NCBI GenBank assembly: GCA_013397115.1 | Contig: VWZW01001752.1 | Span: 62,001-126,000, forward strand | DNA length: 64,000 bases | Reading direction: 5' to 3' | Source: Edolisoma coerulescens | Lineage: Eukaryota; Chordata; Aves; Passeriformes; Campephagidae | Program-made: the position numbers and the translations under genes | The notes under the pieces: generated by a model | Databases searched by the model: none | Told to the model about the DNA's origin: nothing | Seen by the model: only the letters and a program-made list of their open reading frames with translations | Shown: positions 1-11,206 of the stretch, one piece after another | How positions within the stretch are numbered: position 1 is the first letter of the stretch | Layout of the letters: every line of letters starts with the position of its first letter

Positions 1-2299
1 CCATCAGTCCTTTAAAATTTCTCTTAGATGCAGAAGACATTTAATGAGAAGACATTTAATCTGCTTTCTGAATTTTTATCTAGTGAGTCTGTAAGATTTT
101 ATTACCTGTATTACTTTACTTCAAATAATTCTTTACTAAGGAATGGAAAAAGAAATCATTTAACTTGGAAAGACTGATAAAAAATCACCATAGATTTTCC
201 CACATAGTGGAAGTTTTTTCTGCAACCTCCAGAAAAATTTAAATTTCAATGTCCTCATACTGGATCTGTCAATTCTCTGATGAGTGTTTCAAGTTACCAA
301 ACTAGTGAACACTCAGGTGATGAATGATTACTAACCATAATTCACAGGGTATTCTAAGATTGACAGTGGCTGTACAACCCTGGAAGTGAAGTGAATGGAA
401 GAAATCACAAATTTTGGCCCTTCAGTTCAGTGACTTCCTTCTCAGCAGCGAAAGAATTCAGTATTTTCAAGAATTAAAAAAAAAAAAAATTAAAGAAAAA
501 TTAGATGTACCTTTGGTAGATGACTGGCTTATCCAAAGCCAGGTGAGAGTTAAGCAAGTATCAGGTGTAGTGGGATGGTTACACTACCATTCTAATTTTT
601 ATTTCAAAATTAATTTTAACTTTTTACTTCGTGTTCCAATATTTAACTAACTATTAGTTTAGAAACTAAGACTCAATCTCAGTTTGGGTTTAAAAAAAAA
701 AAATAATGCTCAAATAATGATAAATTGGCCTTTTTCTCTCTTTTTATGACAGCTGATCTCTTCGAACTAGAAAACTATTTATTGCTCATTTTTAGCTAAA
801 AACAAACATTCTTCAATGTTAATCCTCCACGTATTCACAAACGCTTCTTTCTTATGCTAGGACTCGATCTCCTAGAACACAGTGTCAATAATTACGACAG
901 ACAGAGTGTAGGAAACAATTTATTTTCAAACACAAATGAAACAGTTATTGAAGCAAAAGAGTTATATACTATATCTGCAAGGAATGCATTTACATACTTT
1001 CCTTTCTATAAAGGGCTTCTTGCTTTGAAATGGAAGCAGTTTTCTAACTTAAAGTAGGTAATTACACACTCCATTAAACAAGTAATTAACAGATTACAAT
1101 TAAAAAAAAAAACTTGAAAATGAGCAATTCAGATGCTAAATGTGAAGCACACTGTTATAATTAGCATAATACTTTTTGAAATGGATTAACAAATACACAA
1201 TGAAAATGGAAAAGAAAATCTATTTTCTCCTTGCAAATCATAAGCAGCAAATAGTATTTTATGACTCAAACAATATCACAGTATAAGAACCTAGTGCAAA
1301 TACCTCGTGCTAAATTGCTTACTTAAATAAATAAATAACCTCTTAATTCCCTGGAGAAATAGCTAAAACTTTTGGAAGATTATTATTGCGCATGCACCAT
1401 GCTGGGAGCATTCATTATGTGAAGAAAACAAAAGGTCAGATGCTGGGCTTTTTACAAGCAAATATGATTCTTCTATTAATTTGAAGATGCAAGTGAAATT
1501 TTACCTACCACTATTCTAAACATTAGCAAAAGCTACCATAATGAGAAACATTATCCAATACTTTACGCTTCCATGTCCTGTGTTAATTTTGTACATCTGA
1601 TGAAGTTTCTCAAAATAAAAGTTAATAAGCCCAGATATGATAGTGAAAGGCATGAATGGGTTTATGAACTAATTTCTTCAGCTCCTTCAGTCCAGCTGGC
1701 ACATACTGGCCACCTGTCTATAGCACCAGGACAAGATGTGTGCTTTTCAGCTGCTGCCTTGAAGAAATGTTAATTCTGTTTCAAAATTAAGGAAATGGAC
1801 TCTAATAGGAGCCATATCCTTTGTATATAGTCGGCTTATTTAACCTTCTTTCTAGTTATCTGTTTTTATTTGTTGAAAATATAAACTGTAGACAAAAAAT
1901 GATCAAGAAAGAATCTAGTTTAACCTCTTTTCCATGGGTATATAATCTAGCTGTTCTCCTGAATTCTCAATTTAATCATCATTTTACTTCAAAATAGTAC
2001 ATTCTTCTTCTTCTAACCCACAGGAAGATTTTAATTATTCAAACATTATTTTCAAATGTTCTTTCTTCCATAAAAGGAAATTACTAAAGTAAGTTAGAAT
2101 ACCATTTTCATTATCATTTTATTAAATCAAAAGAATTAATATAGGGATTTTTAATCAGAAAGCCAATAGAAGGTGATAAACAGTAAACAAGAGCTTTAAA
2201 ATTTTAAGAATATAAAGTCCAAAACACAAACCAAAAAATTCATGTTCTGTCACTTCCTTTTTTTTTTCTTTTTTTAAAATTTTCTATGAATTCTTGAAT
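1..2299. other. AT-rich unique DNA, no gene seen
   Basis: I see no recognisable exon, RNA gene or repeat family here. It contains short A or T homopolymers (for example A10 near 478-488 and A11 near 692-702) and scattered open frames of under 80 codons that lack codon bias or known motifs. It fits avian intergenic or intronic background. Confidence 0.6.
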
Positions 2300-2329
2300 C
2301 CAGCTACTGGCAACCCAATCTTAATTTAT

Positions 2330-2480
2330 AGGACCTGACAATCAGAGCCCATGGCAATATGGCTGTACAGGAGCAATGTTTTGTTGAATGCATTAATGTC
2401 ATGATAAGCTGAATTACTCTCTTGCTAATGAAGTTGACCTCTTCTGGTGTTATTGCTAGCCAGGACAGCAAAGAAATTCA
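2330..2480. promoter_or_regulatory. Candidate conserved non-coding element (motif-based)
   Basis: This stretch stands out from its neighbours by an even base mix and closely packed homeodomain-like cores (GCATTAATG near 2,389, CTAATGAAG near 2,424) with no simple repeats. Vertebrate developmental enhancers often look like this. This is inference from texture only; there is no direct evidence of conservation or function. Confidence 0.2.
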
Positions 2481-5400
2481 AATATCCCAGAATCACTCAA
2501 GGCTTAATTTGCATTGAAATAGAGCAACTACAAAATATAATTGAAAATTTGAATTACTGTGTAATACTGAATCAAATGCAGTATCTGTGAGTAAAAGGAG
2601 ACTGCAAATCTTACAAAAGGGAATTGTTGTAGGGCAAACATACGATGACACATCAATGTGATGGGTTACTCCCACATACAGCATACTAGTTTCTTCCACT
2701 TTCATTTACCTAATAGGTTGTTTTGATGGAGCACCATCTCATATGGTTGAAGGAGGAGGGTCATGAGATGAAATCAGAATGGCAAAGGTGGTTACTATTC
2801 CTCTGAGTATCAGCAATAATTGTAACTTCTTCAAGTAAATAAAGCCCTTCTGAGTTTCTTTCTTGCACCCCTTTTCCTTCCTTAATATCTTTCTTGGTCT
2901 ACTTTGCCAGTTAACTATCATCAAGGGTGGTCCTCATCCCAAGATCATGCATGAGAGCAACAGCAATTTAAAACTCGGGGTTTTTTGTTCTTCCAGGTAT
3001 GATTGAATGCTAGAAAATAAACATGAGAATGCACCTATAAATGTACTGTATTTTATCTTTTTCCTCTATGGAGGAATGATTTGTATGAAATTATCAATTT
3101 CTACCAAACTCCAGGAATCTTAAGACTCTGCAATGATGAATAGTTTAAACTAATTTCATAATCAGTTTGATTTTAGTAAGACAAAAGCCTACATATAAAT
3201 ACACATAACTGGGAGCATGAAACAAGTTACTCAGACTGATGTCATATTGTAAAATGTCCCAAATGTGAAACTTTTGGTAATTTGAATTTTTGTTTGTTCT
3301 TTTAAATCTACAGATACAATTCTGGGTTTGTTCCATCTAAGTAGCTTTCTTATTTATTATTATTTCCTTTCTCAGCAAGTATAGAAAACTGTTATGCAAT
3401 GCTGTTAGACTGATTATTTTCATTAAATTTGTATTTAAATAATCTGTTTTCTAGAGTTATTCAATTTCTGAGAATTTAGCACAAAAAATGAGGAATAAGT
3501 CTTATTCACAAAAGATTTATTTTTGAACATATGTTTTAATGACAGATAAAATGCAATACTTTTCCTACTTATTTGAGATATAACTTTATTGGACATGGGT
3601 CTTTTGAGCCTGAAAAGAGAGCTATTTGAGTACAGATCTCCCTAAAACTATGACCCCCATATTTTCAACAGCAGATAAATGTCCAGAGTTCCTAGTGTTT
3701 CTGTAGAAAATAAAATTTTAAAAAAGTATTTTGCTATCTACATTAGACTTACTCTTTTTGATTTCGATTGTAATTTCAAAAAAGGAGAAAAGACTTGGTA
3801 AGACCACCTTTAGACTAGCAATGAACTAAATAGTGACTGCAATGGTCAGTCTTATGTTACAAAAGCTACTGGAGGGCAAAAATTTAATCTAGAAAAGTGC
3901 TGTAGAAAGCCAGCAATTCTGATCCTCTTTCTGCAACTGCTAAAGACAAAATCCCTCGCACTTTCTATCTGCAGATTATTTTTACTATTAGTCCTCTTTT
4001 CAATGTCATACTTTGCTGTATAGTAACCAAGATGTGTGCAAAACCATATCAAGAAATGCTACCTAGAACAGCTAACAAAAGTTAATAATTTTAGAAGATA
4101 AACCAATGCAAATTCCCATGACACCGAACCTGAATATCTTGTAATGCCCATTTCCTCTGTGAAAACAAAGCAACTCTAATAACTGACCTTGTTGCAGACT
4201 TCCGTGTGGCTCACAGTCTTGCTTCATGGCCTGAGGAAGTAGTTTTGGAAGCTCATTATAGAAAGACAGCTTTTGGATGAGCTTCGCAGTTTTCTTTTCA
4301 AACAAAAGCAAATAATTTCTAAGAAAGTCAGGTAATTTCTAAGAAAGAAGGTAACCTTCTTTTTCACAAAATTTTGAAGAAATAAAAGGCAAGGCAGAAA
4401 ACTCCTATTCCTATCTTGTACATTTTTTTTCACATAGTTTTCCTATACATTTTAAATGAAATTGTAAAAGCTATGTAAATAATTTATTTGTTGTAGCAGA
4501 AGAATATTTCAGTTTCTTAAAACGTGGCAATAGGAGAATTCTGTGCTTTTGATAAATATCATTTATCAATTTATCAAAGTGGGAAAATCAATTTCATTTA
4601 GATTTGGAAGAAATACACTGTGAAAAATGTTGCAGGCAACATCACAAAAATCATTATCAATATATTTGAAAATAAACCAGTAAAAATTCTATTATGGCAT
4701 TCCCTATTTTCATCTAGATTACACTACCAGATGGTCCCCTCTTGCTGGAAGTAACCGAAATCCAGTGGAATCCACAACAATATCGATAACAAACTTCAGG
4801 GTTCACTCTAAAACTGACAGATCCTAGATATTACATTCAGATTATTAATTATTCTGTCATTGTTGTGGCTCCATTAGATATCAGAAGTAAATGTCTTTTA
4901 CAATAGCCAGCTACTCCAAGTTTCTTTTATTGGACACCAACATGTATTGTTATATCTTCTAATGAGGTTTCAGAATGTCATCTTTATTAGAGGCAGACAC
5001 ACAATAAGAAAGTGCAGTGAAGCTTTGCTTAAGAAATGTCTGGCATCTCTTCTTGCTTTCATCAGACTGCAGCTTTAGGTGAACTTAGTTGAGGCATTTT
5101 TCTTAAAAATAGCCACTTCTTATGATTTTGCAATCAATTTTTAGTCTTGACTGAAACAAAATTCCTTAGTTAACTGTTAATAAAATCTACTGGACAATTA
5201 ATTTTATAGAACTCAACTAATTTTTATTTAGATCTGCTAGGTAGGAAACTGGTGATCTGCTCTAGTTCTGCTAGCCAGCAAGGTGTGGCACAGCTACTCT
5301 GTGCAAGTCATAGCTGCCTATGGCAGTCATAGTGCAGTAATTCCTCAGTCTGTTGTACTGATAGGATATGTAACACCTGTATAAAATGTGAATCACACAG

Positions 5401-7660
5401 GTCTCATGACTAGAACTTTGGGAGAGATACAAGTAAAATGTATTCATAATTTATTTTCTATACCTGAGCCCATTGTTTGGATGGCAAAGGATGTTAAGAT
5501 GAGTTAGGAAGGACTTTGACTCCATGGCAAACAGACAAAAGCCTTCTGGATATTGAGTTTCCTGTATTACACACATTGCTCAACCTGTTGGGATCATCTG
5601 TGTGTCTTTCCATGCTCAATTTCCCTACATCACCGAGGCTACAACAGTTGCAGTGTATTGAATATCTTGGAGGACTTATGTGCTTCCACATTTCTAACAA
5701 ATTTGAACTTCAGCTATCTAGATGGCATTAATTACAAAAGGGAGGAATCACAAATAACACTTTGGAGATTGAAATACTTTTTCCCAATGTTATACTCCAA
5801 GCAAAGATGTACACTGTTATGAGACATACAACAAGTTCTGGGGAAGACTCTGCCCCATCAACCCTGTTTTCAGCTTCTATGAAAACAAGGGTGTGAGGTA
5901 AAAGGATATAGTAGAACATGTTTGGAACTGTATGCCTTAGTATGCTAATGGCACTGAAATGGAATCAGTTGGAGGAGACACACAGACCTCAAAGCTGATA
6001 CGTAATTTTAAGGTATTGGTATAGAGTACATTTTCTGTATAACATATAATAATAATAATATCATATGACTGTGATCATTATATGTTTTCTCTTAATCAGT
6101 GCTTCAGGAGGAAGATGGCAAATATTTGTTTCACAGTTAATTTAAACAAATATAAAAATGGCCAGTTGAATAGAGTGGTGTGTCATGGCAGAGAAGTGAC
6201 AAACAACTCTACAGATTTTATATCCTCTTTGAACTAAAGATCCTAAAAAAGCCAAAGAACTCTGTGAAACATTGTGGATAACCTGTCATGTTGTCCTATA
6301 GTCCAAAAATGCACAGTTTTTGACACATTCCTTTAAGAATTTTCATCGCATATAATTTTTCATAAATAAAAAATATTATTTGTTTTCCTAAAATTCATAT
6401 GTCCAAGAAGAAAAAGACAAAAATAACTACTTTGACCAGTTTCACCTCAGCTTAACAAGCCGAGAGCTACAGAGTGTAAGTACTATAAAACATGTGCATC
6501 AACTCCTTACAAAGCAAAGGAGCATTGTCTATAAAAATCTTGAACCTCCATTTCCTGCCTCTTTGGGCTATCATTTATACCTGTACAAAGAAAGTGTGGA
6601 GTGCAGTCATACCAAAAGGCTCACCTATTCCAAGTACAATGTAGCACTTTTTGGTCTTATTCTGCACAAAAATACGATTTCAGACAAGATTTGAGTGAAC
6701 TGTGTCAGAGTTTTGAAACAACTTATAAATCACTTCTAAAAGGACTTCTTGGTTTTCAAGAAAGATGATAGAAATATTTGTTGTGAAGTTTTTCATTCCC
6801 AATCTGAGATAGTCTAAATATTTAATCAGGCACAGAAATACAAATTGAAGCATGTTAATAAAACTTATGCATACCTCACTAAAGTTCCCTGTAATAATAA
6901 TTTAAGAGAAAAAGTGACTAAGGCTATGCTACAGGGAAGTTTCCATTGAGTACATTTGAAGCTGTAGGCTAAGCTCTTGTTTATGACAGCTGTATGGAAG
7001 ATGTTTTATATTTCACAAAGTACTGCATCTATTTATCTTGTATAGATGCAGTGACAAGGAGGAGATCCTTCTTAATCTGCTGCTCATCAGCATGTATTAG
7101 AAATCTTTGCTGGCCATACTTAGGTATGATGTATGTTTCCTAAGTTTTCAGTGTTTCAGCAGAAGTGTCACACACATTACAATGATAGTCATTAGTGCTG
7201 CTTGCATATAATTGCTTTGTACATACCTCATCCATGCAGCTGTTCATATATCAGTGTTAGAAATGGGTTTGGAACACCAGTGTCAGCATCTTGATACAGA
7301 GGGCTAAACAAACACATTTGTTATGATTCCCTGTACCACCTAGGAGTCTTGAATATTCTGTTCCCATTAATTAACATCCAAGTCCCCTGAATGCCTGACT
7401 ATCTCGGCTTTCATCTCCCATGAATCTTTCAGGAAACAGTATAAGCTTTGGTGCTGCAAAGTTCAGTATGCTTAAATGGTCGTACATGGGAAGTAAAGTT
7501 CTTATATAATCTGGAAAAAAAAGGTTAAAAATACATGATAATATGCAAAAAAGTTAAGATGCTTCAGAGATATCAGGTACACTTGTTAGCAATAGTTAGA
7601 ATTACTCTGACAGCTTTCATTACAGTTACTCTCCCATTAATTTCTTTAAATATTTTTCCT
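2481..7660. other. AT-rich unique DNA, no gene seen
   Basis: No repeat family or exon could be recognised. The stretch includes a short trinucleotide run (AAT)5 at 6,046-6,061 and a small imperfect hairpin around 4,551-4,575. A slightly less AT-rich patch at 5,480-5,720 is open in two plus frames and one minus frame of about 70 codons, with no family resemblance I can name. Confidence 0.55.
6046..6061 (+). repeat. (AAT)n microsatellite
   Basis: Five copies of the trinucleotide ATA/AAT are read directly in an AT-rich context. It is short and probably of no functional consequence. Confidence 0.9.
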
Positions 7661-7664
7661 CCAA

Positions 7665-7910
7665 AGAAATGCAGTCAACTATGTTTTAATTAACTTGGCT
7701 GCCAAAAGATATTATATATCATCAGATGCTCTACCGGCCTAAGGTAGTCAAAGAGTGGCAGCTGTATTGTTTGGTGTTTAATCAGGTCAAAGCTGTGGCA
7801 ACTTTAATTATAGTTATTGTCAAGAGGCTGCTTAATGCTTGCAACAAACCTTGTCATATGTCAGCTCTTGAATCTTTTCTTTTAGTCATGTGTAAGTGAA
7901 AAGACTGTCC
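7665..7910. promoter_or_regulatory. Candidate conserved non-coding element (motif-based)
   Basis: About 240 bases carry TTAATTA, TTAATCAGG and CTTTAATTATAG cores spaced between WGGCAGCTG-like and GTCAAAG-like words, without homopolymers or repeats. This mix of homeodomain, E-box and nuclear-receptor-like half sites is common in deeply conserved vertebrate enhancers. The motifs are visible; the enhancer role is inference and needs cross-species alignment. Confidence 0.25.
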
Positions 7911-8999
7911 CTGTTAAATTTGACAGTCATGATTCTACAAGAAAAATTGGTACATTGCTAGATAAATTTGGGGTAATTTGGACATGCGTTGTGAGGATAG
8001 GAAGTAGGCAAACATACTGAGGTAAACAGAAATAAACCTTACTCCTGCAGCTAATACAGAGGGTAAGAAACTGGTGCAGAGAAAGTGAGGCCAGCAAGTC
8101 ACAGAATCTTTTCCCTTTTTTTTTTTTTTAAAAAAAATCCCACTACATACACCCCACTATTTTAAAAGCAAAGTATCATCATGTGTTATCGTGTATCATT
8201 ATGATATATCCACCTGAGTCTCACACTCTACTAAAGATGTAGACCTGTCATTCATGCGTCTGCCACTTGGCTCAAGAAATGAATAAGCCTAGTGGTCCTT
8301 TGCCCTCTGTTTTCCAATTTATTGTGTCTTTTTGTTCTGAATAAATATTACATTTTGCAACAGTGTTTCCCTACTTTTCCCACACTAATAGTTTGGCTCA
8401 TTCCCTGTTTTTCTCCAGATGTATCCACACTGTCTCTATCCTTCTTGGATCCCAAGGCCTCATCTGAATCAAACAAAATTTCTTCTCTCAAGGAAATGAA
8501 CTGAAAGGACAGTTCGCTTCAAAATCTTCTTCTTGTAAATCTGCTACATCTTAAGGATGGATAAGGTTTCATTCTCTCTTCTCACAGCAATCCTTCAACA
8601 TTATTCTGGCATATATCAAATCATATCACAGTATGCCTCCGCAAGCAATGGTTGAGATGCATGCAGCCCACACTGTGGGTGTCATGTTATCAAAAACAAG
8701 AGAGCAGTCTCATTATTTATCTGGCAAGTTCATGTTTTCATAAAGGGTGTTTGTTACAAGCAGAAACACCTAAGATGTGTCAGAGTACAGAATAATAATT
8801 TAGGGATGTGGAGACAAAGAAACTACTTTGTCTGCTTGGCCTTTTGCTATGGTTTCTTTGGTAATTCAGTCACTGTGTTCTAAATATGATCTTCTAAGGA
8901 GTGAGCTGAAAGAACTATCACTTCTCTCTAGCTAGTAGCAGTGCTTCTGTGTTAGGAAACAGATTAGGAGCTGAGCACAGGCGCAAGGCCAGAGCAGTC
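7911..8999. other. AT-rich unique DNA with a T/A homopolymer
   Basis: No gene or repeat family is recognised. A T14 run followed directly by A8 lies at 8,116-8,137. Short open frames such as the 70-codon one at 8,292-8,504 show no motif. Confidence 0.55.
8116..8137 (+). repeat. T14A8 homopolymer pair
   Basis: A run of fourteen T is followed immediately by eight A, giving a self-complementary T/A tract. It is not attached to any recognised retroelement tail. Confidence 0.9.
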
Positions 9000-9404
9000 A
9001 GGAGCCAAACCACAATGACCTTATGCCACTGTAGCTGGGCGAGGTAAGCTGGGCAGATCAAGGAGTGGCAGATGGGGTCAGGCCAGAGTTGAGATCACCA
9101 CACATATTTGTGGTGGTGATGCAGGTCTGGATCAAGTCATGAAGTCAAGCCATGTTTCAGATTTAAGTCCAGCAGTGGTGACTGGTATCAGAAGTAAACC
9201 GGCGATTGCCAGGCATATCTATAGTGGTGGAGCAAGACTGATGCCAGGCCAAAAAGTCAGTCCACAGATCAAGGCTCAGGACAAAAAGGTCCCTAGCCAG
9301 GCACATGAAGAGCTAGGACAGAGCTAGAGCCATGTACATGGCAAAACATCTCAGGCGTGAACTGGAGATCCAGACATGAGCTTAAAGGCAGCCCAGGGCC
9401 CAGA
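9000..9404. repeat. Unclassified higher-GC segment beside an LTR
   Basis: This roughly 400-base block is clearly richer in G and C than the DNA to its left. It repeats short words such as CAGGCCAG, AGTCA, GATCAAG and GCCAGGC at irregular spacing, as a decayed minisatellite might. It abuts the 3' side of the minus-strand LTR that starts near 9,405, so it could be internal ERV sequence or an older repeat into which the LTR inserted. I do not recognise the family. An open frame of 62 codons (9,139-9,327, plus strand) has no known motif and is probably chance. Confidence 0.35.
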
Positions 9405-10098
9405 GGTAGGGATGTTTCTGAGGCCTGAGGTCTGCCCAGTCACTGCCCTACTCAGCTAGACAGGGGAGATGAATTAGACCAAAGGCTCATGGGTCAAGAT
9501 ATGGACAAGGAGAGAGAGATCACTCAATGATTATTGTCATGGGCAAAACAGACTCAATGTAGGGAAATTGATTTAATTTATAACCAATCATATCAGAGTG
9601 GGATAATGCAAAATAAAACCCAAATCCACTGTGGAGTTCTCTCTCCACAAGGCTGCAGGTCCTGCCAGGAGCCTGCTCCAGCAGGAGCTTCCCATGGGGT
9701 CACAAACTCCTTTGGGCACCTACCTGCTCTGACACGGGGTCTTCCACAGACTGCAGGTGGATCCCTGCTTCCCCATAGACCTGGAGCACCTCCTCCCCCT
9801 CCTTATTCACCAGCCTTGGTGTCTGCAGAGCTGTTTCTTGCACATGCTCACTCCAGCTGCAGCTGCACAGGGGCTTCTCTCCCCCTTCTGGAATCCGTTA
9901 TCCCAGAGGGGCTACCACCATTGCTGATGGGCTCAGCCTTGGCCAGCGTCGGGTCCATCTTGGAGCCGGCTGCCACTGGCTCTGACAGACATAGGGGAAG
10001 CTTCTGGCAGCTTCTCACAGAAAACACTCCCCTTGCCCCCATGTCTACCAAAATCCTTCCACGCAAACCTAGTACAATTGTTCATGTCTGGCCCAAAT
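9405..10098 (-). mobile_element. Endogenous retrovirus LTR, minus strand, diverged
   Basis: Read on the minus strand, this matches in order an avian ERV LTR type that I know. First comes a 5' part with 'GAAGCTTCCCC' and 'AGCCGGCTCCAAGATGG' words near 9,960-10,000, then a '...AGCCCATCAGC' promoter-proximal block. Repeated 'TCCAC/GGTGCAGG' words follow, then the 3' part with the 'GAGTCTGTTTTGCCCATGA' block near 9,537-9,557. The element at 25.0-25.9 kb is of the same type in the opposite orientation, and the two share the TCTGTTTTGCCCATGA word exactly. The usual TATTTAAG box position reads GATTCCAG here, and the polyadenylation hexamer position reads TATAAA (complement at 9,577-9,582), so both control signals look dead. 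Several hundred bases of the repeated middle seem missing. Ends are approximate and no target duplication was found. No retroviral gene is attached, so it is probably a solo LTR. The 206-codon plus-strand open frame at 9,534-10,154 is its antisense shadow. Confidence 0.8.
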
Positions 10099-10823
10099 GT
10101 AACAGGTTCAAAGAAAAGAAAGAGCTAATGAATATGAAATATTTGGGAAGATGAAGCCTAATTTGTAGTATATGAGTGAGTAGGGGGAGTAGCTGGGGGT
10201 TTTTTTGTTTGGTTTTCATTTTGCTGTGGCAGAAAAGGAATGTCTCTTACTATTTGGGGACTTTTTTTAGAGGCAGATATAAAAAAGCTCTTTTTTTTTG
10301 TTACATATAGAGCTTTTATGCATTCATTCAGGTAGTTTACACTCTGATTGTGAAGGCTATTACTTTTACTCTAATAATTGCCTCAAAAAGCAGTTAAATA
10401 ACTTTAAAAACCAAAAATGTCCCTCTGATTCATAATCAGTTATAGTTATGATGAGAATGGACATTAATTTTCATATATTGCAATGGAATCTAGGAAGTTA
10501 ACTGTAAATCATCTTCCTAATGATTGCAGAAGTGCCTTGTGTACCTCACTGTAGGTACACATTGATGTCTATTCTAGGCACCGATTCTTTCTCCCTCTAA
10601 TAAAAACAATAAGACTCAGTTCCCAGTTACATAAAGGCAAAGCATGAAACATAACTAAAAAGCCAGCTAGATGGCAATTTCCAAAGACTAGCCATGATTC
10701 TTGGTGATTTATAGCAGTACATTTTTTCCAAGAAGGACAGAGTCTTTGAGCAATAGAAAAGCCAGCAAGCAATATAATAAAACTGGTAAGGGAAGATATC
10801 TAAATTCTTTTGCCCTTTGTTAT
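10099..10823. other. AT-rich unique DNA between LTR and CR1
   Basis: There is no recognisable gene. It includes several T runs (10,200-10,300) and a short direct echo of GTACCTCACTGTAGGTACAC near 10,540 containing an inverted GTACCT/AGGTAC pair. No repeat family was seen. Confidence 0.5.
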
Positions 10824-11206
10824 CATAGAATAGTAGAATGGTTTGGTTTGGAAGGGACTTTAGAGATCACCCAGTTCCAACCACCCTGCCATGGGCAGGG
10901 ATACCTTCCACTATACCGGGTTGCTCAAAGCCCCATCCAACCTGGCCTTGAGCAGTCCAGGGATGGGACATCCACAGCTTCTCTGAGGAACCTGTTCCAG
11001 TGTCTCACCACCATCACAGTAAAGAATTTCTTCCTAATATCTCATCTAAACTCCTTCTTTCAGTTTGAATCCATTTCCCTGTGTCCCATCACTTATGACC
11101 CTGTGAAAAGTCCCTTCACAACTTTCTTGTCAGCCACCCTGAGTTACTAGAATGCTACTGTAAGGTCACCTTGGAGCCTTCTCTTCTCCAGGATGAACAA
11201 CCTCAT
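10824..11206 (-). mobile_element. CR1 LINE, 3' end fragment
   Basis: CR1 is a non-LTR retrotransposon that copies itself by target-primed reverse transcription and leaves 5'-truncated copies. On the plus strand this begins with the complement of the CR1 tail octamer (CATAGAAT at 10,824, a decayed second copy at 10,832). It then reads through the standard 3' UTR and end of ORF2 in reverse: GGTTTGGAAGGGACTTTAG, CCATGGGCAGGGATACCTTC, CCTGTTCCAGTG, AAGAATTTCTTCCTAAT, and finally CTTCTCTTCTCCAGG near 11,190. Only about 380 bases remain, a typical truncation length. It belongs to the same CR1 type as the copy at 28 kb (both carry the GGAAGGTATCCCT block). The 149-codon plus-strand frame at 10,701-11,150 is antisense to it and not a gene. 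Confidence 0.95.

Noticed and set aside
9534..10154. 206-codon plus-strand open frame, the longest in the window
   Set aside because: It lies almost wholly antisense to a recognisable minus-strand ERV LTR. Its Pro/Ser/Ala-rich composition follows from GC-rich LTR sequence, and it has no protein motif.
10701..11150. 149-codon plus-strand frame
   Set aside because: It is antisense to a minus-strand CR1 3' end.
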